Below, piece after piece: positions 56,629 to 64,000 of a stretch of 64,000 nucleotides of DNA. Below the pieces are notes generated by a model, which searched no databases, had not been told where the DNA came from, and saw only the letters and a program-made list of their open reading frames with translations. Numbering within the stretch: position 1 is the stretch's first letter; each line of letters starts with the position of its first letter. The translations under genes and the position numbers were made by a program. The DNA is from Chloranthus sessilifolius (lineage: Eukaryota; Streptophyta; Magnoliopsida; Chloranthales; Chloranthaceae): assembly GCA_021018995.1 (NCBI GenBank), contig CM037586.1, positions 146,734,060 to 146,798,059 on the forward strand, written 5' to 3'.

Positions 56629-57960
56629 ATGCAGACCGTTATGTTCCCTAGAGGAAGAGGCTGGCCCAGGGGTGGTCATGATAGGAATTTCTTGAGAGAT
56701 GGGTTCGTCTCACCTACAAACAGAGTGCCATTGGGAAACAGGGAGATTCCCGAGGGCAGTGGCCAGGGAGGAAACCAAAATCAAGCAGAGGATCAAGATC
56801 TAGATCGACAGGATCGAAATCAGAGGGAACAAGATAGAGTGAGGGAGAGAAATGAAGAAAGAGAAGAGCGTCAGAGGATGATGCACACAATGGAGACAAT
56901 GGCAACTGCCATGGCACAGCAAGCAGCGTCCTTGGCAGCGCATACAGTACCAGAACCACAACGAACACCTACACCTCCAGTGGGACTTACACCACCAGTG
57001 GCTTCAGCATTCACCGAGTTCAGAAGGATGAGACCTCCAAATTTTTCTGGACAGGCGGACACATTGGTAGCCGAAAACTGGCTGGGTGAAATGGAAAAGG
57101 TGTTTAGCGTACTGACATGCACAGAGGATGAGAGCGTCCGTTGGGCGGCATATATGTTAGATGGAGAAGCTGGACCTTGGTGGAAATCCGTTTCGCGAAC
57201 AAGAGCACAAGAAACTCCAGACATGCCGTGGACTTGGGACGAATTCGTAGAAGAATTCAATAAGCAATATTTTCCTGAAGTTGTGAGGAATCAAATGGAG
57301 ACCCAATTTTTACAACTAGCGCAAGGAAGGATGACTGTGAGAGAGTATGGAGTGGAGTTCATGAGACTGGCTCGCTTCGCCCCAGACTACGTAGTTTCAG
57401 ACGTGATGAAAGCGAAGAGGTTCCAACAGGGCTTAAGGTCGGACATCCGAGGAGGGGTTGCGCCCTTCCGGTGAAGACCTATGGAAGTAATGAGTAAGGC
57501 ATTAGTAGTCGAAGAAGAAAACAATAACCGATCTGGTCGGAGGAACAACAAGGAAGAAAGCATTGATCCAAGCGGGGAGGAGTTATGAATCGGTACATAA
57601 GAAACCGAGGTTTGTAGCAGAATCGAGAGACAATCGTTCGAGACGAGGTATGGGAGAGCTGCACAACATGCTACTCAGCAAAGTTTTCCGTTGCTAGTAT
57701 CAGGGAGACCGATGAGGTATCAAGGTCTGCTATTTCCAGGAGGGCTACAACTACACAAGGTTTCTCGAGAGCTGCTACTTCAACACCAGGGGAAACTTGT
57801 GCAAAGTGTGGCAAGTCCCACAAAAGCAATGGATTGTAGGCGAGAATGCGAGCTTTCAAATCTGCAAGATTGGCCACATGATTAGAGATTGCCAGACAGT
57901 TAAAGAAAAGATTTAACTTCCATGCTACAACCTATTCAATCTCGAAAGCTGTTGTTCGAT
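56629..57960 (+). pseudogene. Gypsy-2 gag region
   Basis: Begins MQTVMFPRGRGWPRGG and runs through the Glu/Arg-rich N-terminus, RTPTPPVGLTPPV, and the gag fold (WLGEMEKVFSVL, WTWDEFVEEFNKQYFPEVV, RFQQGLRSDIRGGVAPF), with a zinc-knuckle region near 57800-57890. It is closely related to the Gypsy-1 gag. Broken in its later part. Confidence 0.9.
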
Positions 57961-58189
57961 GGAGAGCCTCACGATTCAGAAGCGGAGTGTACGACATCAT
58001 CCAAGGTGAGATTTCTTTTAAATAAAGAATTTCGGTTGCAATACAATTCTAGATAGAGAATGGGCTTTCATTAGGATAAATATATATATAACCGTTGTTG
58101 AGCATTTTAGAACAAAAAAAAAAAAAAGAGAAATTTTTTTTTATAAAGTATATGTTATGTACGTATATGTATGCATTATAAAATGCTTA

Positions 58190-61100
58190 CAAATCTATGA
58201 GAAAGGGTGCTTTCGTAGCACATGACGCTTGTGATCTTGATAGACCGTGGTCTACCCACTCCTTCATCACCCCTAGATTTGCAAAGAAGATGAAGATTTT
58301 TCCGGAGACACTAGACTTTGTGTTATCAATGTCTATCCCAACAGGAGAATTAGTGGACACAGAGTTAGTCTGCAAATCGGTAGTGGTAAGCATTCGGGAT
58401 CACGTTGTCCACGAACTAGACGCAAATTTAATATTGTTGGACATGCAAGGATTCGACGTGATCCTTGGCATGGATTGGCTGTCCCATCAGCATAGCAGGT
58501 GGATTGCAAGGATAAAGTTGTTGTTTTCCGTCCTAACACGAGGAGATCGTTTCGATTTCAAGGGGAGAGATCGACACAGGTACCACTCATATCTGCAGTT
58601 AGAGCAGAACGTTTAATCAGAAAGGGGTGTAGCGGTTATTTGGCATTCCTGAAAGAAAATAAAGAAGAAAAGAATATTATCTCCGAGATAGCAGTGGTGC
58701 GAGAATTCCCATATGTATTTCCAGAAGAATTGCCAGGGTTACCTCCAGAAAGAGAAGTAGAATTTGCGATCGACTTAGCACCAGGAACGGAACCTGTTTC
58801 AAAGGCACCTTATAGGATGGCCCCTGCAGAGTTGAAAGAACAATTGCAAGAGCTCATGGACAAAGGGTTCATAAGACCAAGCGTGTCTCCATGGGGAGCA
58901 CCGGTTCTATTCGTGAAAAAGAAAGATGGGTCGATGCGGTTGTGCATTGACTACCGTCAATTGAACAAAGTCACGGTGAAGAATCGATATCCATTGCCAA
59001 GAATAGATGACTTGTTCGATCAGTTGCAGGGAGCAAAACATTTTTCCAAGATCGACCTAAGATCTGGTTACCATCAGTTAAGAGTCAGGGCCGAGGACAT
59101 TCAGAAAACGGCTTTTAGAACACGGTATGGACACTATGAATTTTTAGTGATGCCATTGGTTTAACGCACCGGCGTCGTTTATGGACTTGATGAATCGGTG
59201 TTTAAACCACACCTAGACTCTGCGTTGTAGTGTTTGTTGATGACATCCTAATCTACTCAAAATCGAAAGCAGACATGAAGAACACTTACGAGTCGCTCTA
59301 CGAACCTTGCGTGAACACCAATTACGCCAAAAACTTCGGCAAATGTGAGTTTTGGCTAGAAGAGGTTAGCTTTTTGGGACATGTCGTCTCAAAGCATGGT
59401 GTCACAGTAGATCCCGCTAAGATCGAGGCAGTAGTGAATTGGGAGCAACCAAAAACCGTGACAGACATCCGAAGTTTCCTCGGACTGGCAGGTTATTATC
59501 GACGTTTCGTAGAGGGGTTTTTAAAAATATCAGGACCTCTTATGAGGCTTACAAGAAAGGACTCAAGATTTGAGTGGAGTGAGGCGTGTGAGAAGAGTTT
59601 TCAAGAACTCAAGAAGAGACTCACCTCAGCTCCAGTGTTAGCCATTCCATCAGGCAGTGGGGGATTCGCAGTTTATAGTGATGCTTCGTATAACGGGTTG
59701 GGTTGTGTACTAAATCAATATAAAAAGGTAATAGCTTACGGGTCAAGACAGTTGAAAGAGCACGAAAAGAAATACCCAACACATGATCTGGAACTAGCAG
59801 CGGTCATATTCGCATTGAAGATATGGTGACATTATTTATACGGAGAAACGTTTGAAATTTTCACTGACCATAAGAGCCTCAGATATCTACATAGAAGGAA
59901 CTAAATATGAGGCAGCGTAGATGGATGGAATTCCTCAAAGACTATGACTGTTCCATACAGTACCATCTAGGCAAAGCTAACGTAGTGGCCGATGCCTTGA
60001 GTCGGAAGAGTTCAGCTCAGTTGGCTAGTCTAATTTCGAGTATACATCGATGGAAACTGTTGGAGGATCTAGCACTATGTGGTGCAGACATATAGCCACA
60101 AGCCACAGGAGCCTTCTTAGCCAACATATCAGTGAAATCGGTGATATTCGAACACATACGAGAACTATAGATGAAAGACCCAATTCTAACCAAGATGCGT
60201 CAAGATGTAACTGAAGGTATTACATCTGAGTTTTCGATCAAGGATGACGGCTCCTTAGTATTCAAGGGCCGACTTTGCATCCCAGACAATGCCGATCTGC
60301 GACGAACAATTCTTGATAAATCTCACAAGTCAAACTATGCTATCCACCCTAGAAGCACAAAGATGTATCAAGATTTGAAAAAAAATTACTGGTGGAGAGG
60401 TTTGAAACAAGATGTGGCAGAGTACGTGTCACGATGTTTGACGTGCCAACAAGTGAAAATCGATCATAGACACCCCGCAGGCCTATTACAGCCTCTACCC
60501 ATACCGGAATGGAAGTGGGAATCTATCTCAATGGATTTCATAGTCGGTCTACCGCGAACTGCAAGGAGGCATAACGCCATTTGGGTAGTAGTCGATCGAT
60601 TGACTAAGTCAGCACACTTCTTGCCTTACAATACGATGTACACGGCGGGAAGATTAGCAGAGCTCTATATGAAAGAGATCGTCCGTTTACATGGGATTCC
60701 AAGTAGCATTGTTTGCATAGGGACCCATTATATACATCAAAGTTTTGGAGGAAATTCCAAGAAGGAATGGGAACTAGGTTAGATTTTAGTACGGCGTTTC
60801 ATCCACAGACCGACGGACAGACTGAAAGGGTCAACCAAGTTATTGAAGACATGCTTAGGGCATGTATGTTAGAATTACAAGGATCGTGGGATCAACATCT
60901 ACCATTGATTGAGTTCGCTTATAATAATAGTTTTCAGACGAGCATCGAAATGGCACCGTATGAAGCCTTGTACGGAAGGCGATGCAAATCGCCAATCAAT
61001 TGGGAGGAAATTTGCGAGAAATTTGTTTTGGGACCCGAGCTACTTGAAGATAATGCGGCTATTGTCCGCATGATCAGGGGAAGACTAAAGGCGGCTCAAA

Positions 61101-61560
61101 GCAGACAGAAAAGCTATGCTGACATCAAGCGGACTAGTGTAGACTTTAAGTTGGGTGAACATGTGTTCGTGAAAGTATCACCGATGAAGGGAGTGATGAG
61201 ATTTGGAAAGAGAGGGAAGCTAAGTCCCCGCTATCTTGGACCGTTTGAAGTTTTAGGTCGAGTAGAAGTAGCCTACCGCATTGGATTGCCACCATTGTTT
61301 GATCAGGTACACAATGTTTTCCACGTGTCGATGCTCAGGAAATATCTCAATGACCTTGACCACGTGCTGAACGGACAATCATTCGAAATGCATGAAGATA
61401 TGACCATGATTGAAGAGCCGGTAGAAATTTTAGATCGAAAAGAACATGTGTTGCGAACAAAAGTTATTCCCTTAGTGCTTGTCCGATGGAAGAACCATCT
61501 GTCAAGAAGCAACATGGGAACGAGGTGATGTTAGAGAACAATATCCCAAATTGTTCGAAA
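58190..61560 (+). pseudogene. Gypsy-2 pol region: protease, RT, RNase H, integrase, chromodomain
   Basis: The domain order is the same as in Gypsy-1: protease (THSFITPRFAKKM), reverse transcriptase ([32 protein letters not shown]), RNase H ([15 protein letters not shown]), integrase (CLTCQQVKIDHRHPAG, FSTAFHPQTDGQTERVNQV) and chromodomain (LVLVRWKNHL). It is one of the two references used to define the near-identical tract described in the findings. Broken. Confidence 0.92.
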
Positions 61561-61739
61561 TTGCCAACTGAATAGTCTTATTCAAATTAAGAATATGTGA
61601 TTACGAGTAGTATGAAATCTAGTTATTTTCGAAAGATAAAATTTCTATATATATATGTTGACTCCAACCAATGTTTGAACCACTTTTTGTTGAACTTTTG
61701 AGATTTGAAATCGAAAATGAGCGAAAGGATACCAGAAAA

Positions 61740-61947
61740 ATGTTCTGGTCTCGCTCGCGCCACCACTTATGTTCGCTCGAGCGAACCACATAAAATAACA
61801 ATTTCCTCTCGCTCGAGCGATAGCTATTCCTCGCTCGAGCGAGGCATTGTGACCGCTCGAGCGAGGCCATAGCATATAATATAAATCTTCCTGGTCTCGC
61901 TCGAGTGAGAACTAATGACCGCTCGAGCGAGGAGGAACTATATATAT
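61740..61947. promoter_or_regulatory. Internal palindrome array with TATA-like box ahead of ORF3 (Gypsy-2)
   Basis: About five GCTCGAGC palindromes lie between the end of pol and ORF3 and are followed by CTATATATAT at 61938-61947. Position and order match Gypsy-1 (37160-37398). That both copies keep this arrangement suggests a functional unit in the shared ancestor. Confidence 0.6.
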
Positions 61948-62145
61948 TTGGCGGAAAACGAGATGCCTGTTCATCTTCAAGCGAAGGAAGTGGAGACGAG
62001 CGAGGGGTTAGGGCTAGCGATTTTCGATCTTTTCCGTCCGATTCGAGCCGGATTTAGACCATCCGATCCGTTAAGACTACTCTTCTAGGTAAAATCTATC
62101 CATCCCTGAAATTTTTCTTTTCTTTTTAAACCCTTTAAATACCAA

Positions 62146-63387
62146 ATGGCTTCAAGCCCAAATCCACAACCTAAGAAACGGATGGCGATACCTTCGCTTA
62201 TAACAAAGCGCCGCAAACTTCACAACCATCACCAAACCCACCCTCCACTCCGATCACACTAGATGATTGGTGGGGAGCCAAAATTTTTGAAGCCGAATGG
62301 GATATACATCTCTCCTGTTTCGGGGATCCGACGTCCACCCAATGGACATCGGACTTCCTCACCAACAACCTTCTTAAGACCCTGCTTACGCCGTTCGGGG
62401 ATCGTTATTACCCGAGGCTTGTGAAGTTATTTTATCAAACCCTAAACTTGAACGTCGACGAGGACGCTATCCTCGTCACAATCGATGGTAATGAGCTAAT
62501 CTTCAGATGTGCCGAAATTTCATCGGTCATGAAATGTCCCCACATCTACACCCCTAGCCCACTTATCCTACCACCTTTTTCTGGGAACGTCAATTTCCCA
62601 ACGATCATCTCCGACATCACTGGCGGCATGTCCGCTTCGGGACAGTCTATTACCCGATCACAACTACCGCCGCGTATGTGGCTTTTAGATATCATCTTTA
62701 AAAAGAATCTACACCCAACCGGCCATGATCAAGAACGCCGAGATGCGTTTCTGCGGGCCCTATACACCGCATTCCATAATAGGTGGATCAACGCACCTAT
62801 GATCATCATATAAGGCATGGCGCATGCCTACAAAAGAAATGTAAGGGGTGCTGTTCCTCCACCCATCAACCGATTACCATATGCTCGGTTGATTTCCCGA
62901 CTCTTAGACTCACGAAATGGGAAGGGAGGATTTAAGATCCGGGAGGACGAGTTGTTCCTCACCGATAACGTCGTCCCCTACCTCGCCCAAAGGCGGGCGA
63001 AACCTTAAGAGTCTACAAACCAGCGTCAACAAGAAAAGAGACCGTCAGGTCTCCGACAAACCACCATCAAGCGCCGGACGACCCTCCTCTACCTCAGTTC
63101 CACAGCCCATACCCACTATCGACACTGGCATGATGCGGGAGATCCTTCAGCAAGGGCGGGAGATCAGATTGCATCAGAGGTTCCAGGAGGCACTACTTAT
63201 CGAATCATACATGCGGTGCCATGAGGATGCTATTTTGGAGCGTCTGCCGCTACTGCTAGGAACTGAGGCGCGCATGGGTACCACGACCGTCAGGGTGGAC
63301 GACGAGGATGAGGATGGCGAGGACTACGAGGATGATGATGACTCCGGCGACGACGACGACGAGGACTATGAGGAGGATGATGACTAG
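62146..63387 (+). pseudogene. Gypsy-2 ORF3: extra sense ORF after pol
   Basis: Homologue of Gypsy-1 ORF3. It has a basic Pro-rich start (MASSPNPQPKKRM), a core with LFYQTLNLNVDEDAILVTID, MKCPHIYTPSPLILPPFSGN, PPRMWLLDIIFKKNLHPTG and DAFLRALYTAFHNRWINAP, and a C-terminal run of about 40 mostly Asp/Glu residues (63297-63386). The core resembles the putative plant transposon protein domain of accessory ORFs in plant LTR elements. The acidic tail could contact histones or basic proteins; this is speculation. Broken. Confidence 0.65.
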
Positions 63388-63723
63388 ATAGTAACGTTAA
63401 TTTTGAACACATAATATGTAATATTTTACTGAGACATTTTGTAATGAGGTGGTTTCCTGGTCAATGTTGTTTTTTCAAACTATCGTGACATGAATGTCAC
63501 AAATTTTTGTGGATGATTAATATAACGATTGAATGAGTGTGGTGAATGATGATCCCTTTCATCTATGTGGAAATAAATTGACATGGCCAACGCATGTTGT
63601 TGCGAAATGCGACAAACCGTTTAATTACTGTTTTAGATATTCAGGGTCGGGTAACAGTAGTGGTACCTGCTTAAGAGAATATCGTCGATTTTCGAGGACG
63701 AAAATCTTGTAAGTTGGAGTGAT

Positions 63724-64000
63724 TGTCACAACCCCAGATTTTTGGGATGAGTGCACGTCATGCATTACATATAGGTATATGTGTTTCACAAGGAGACCAA
63801 AACGAACCAAAGACACTATGTGTGTACGTGGGAAACACACTAGTATTTCCCTAACTTATATGTATAAAAGTGAAAGAGAGAGAAGAACCCTTGCGTAACT
63901 CTATTCTAACCTAAATAGAGAGAAGGAGAATATAGAGAGAAAGAAGAGGAGAGCCTAGTAAAGAACTAGGGTTTCGTTGGGACTTAAATCGGCAGAAGAG
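63724..64000 (+). repeat. 3' LTR of Gypsy-2 (first 277 bp)
   Basis: Begins TGTCACAACCCCAG after the purine-rich AAGTTGGAGTGAT. It differs from 54406-54682 at only three positions, all transitions. It continues beyond the window. Confidence 0.92.

Larger units (their letters stand above)
54406..64000 (+). mobile_element. Gypsy-2: younger relative of Gypsy-1, truncated by window end
   Basis: Same plan as Gypsy-1: 5' LTR 54406 to about 56543, Met-tRNA primer-binding site (TGGTATCAAAGC, 56546-56557), gag from 56629, pol with chromodomain, palindrome array, ORF3, polypurine tract, and a 3' LTR from 63724 running off the window. The first 277 bp of the two LTRs differ at 3 positions (about 1%), making it the youngest element here. 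Despite that, the coding regions are broken in about ten or more places, so it was probably copied from an already defective template. Confidence 0.92.

Overview
This is a stretch of a flowering-plant nuclear genome. The evidence is an intact gene for the chloroplast chlorophyll-pathway enzyme Mg-protoporphyrin IX methyltransferase (CHLM), plant-type Copia and Gypsy chromovirus LTR elements, CACTA, MULE and PIF/Harbinger DNA transposons, an L1-type LINE, and plant-only gene fragments (class III HD-ZIP, PPR, TPD1-like). I cannot name the species. CHLM is the only gene I would call functional; nearly everything else is transposon or repeat.

Layout. 1-2532: 3' end and 3' LTR of a Gypsy element (Gypsy-0). 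2717-3215: a 0.5-kb inverted-repeat unit holding a class III HD-ZIP fragment. 3425-6600: an L1-type LINE remnant in two pieces. 6600-16700: gene-poor DNA with AT microsatellites, CACTA-type termini, a foldback repeat and a PPR-gene fragment. 16767-18987: a decayed two-gene PIF/Harbinger transposon, minus strand. 21640-22593: CHLM, minus strand.

22830-51362: one nested block lying 236 bp upstream of the CHLM start codon. A minus-strand Copia element (Copia-1; LTRs about 445 bp, target duplication AACCT) has been hit three times. Its left LTR carries a 3.95-kb CACTA-ended insertion (duplication GAG) that holds MULE transposase and ULP1-protease remnants. Its pol region carries an 11.7-kb Gypsy chromovirus (Gypsy-1, duplication GTTTC). 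Its right LTR carries a 5.3-kb CACTA element (duplication AAC) packed with fragments of host genes: peroxisomal Lon, an armadillo-repeat protein and a TPD1-like protein. Sequence formerly next to the CHLM promoter resumes at 51368.

51368-64000: unassigned DNA, a foldback repeat, another CACTA terminus, then a second Copia (Copia-2) interrupted by a younger Gypsy-1 relative (Gypsy-2) that runs off the window.

Hand-counted LTR divergence orders the insertions: Copia-1 about 10%, Gypsy-1 about 3%, Gypsy-2 about 1%.

The most unusual system is in the Gypsy family. Its long LTRs carry arrays of a perfect palindrome at a fixed position, but the palindrome differs between relatives (TCGATTAATCGA in Gypsy-0, CGCTCGAGCG in Gypsy-1 and -2). 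In Gypsy-1 and -2 the same palindrome array recurs inside the element, followed by a TATA-like box and an extra sense ORF after pol, which looks like an additional transcription unit with its own control region.
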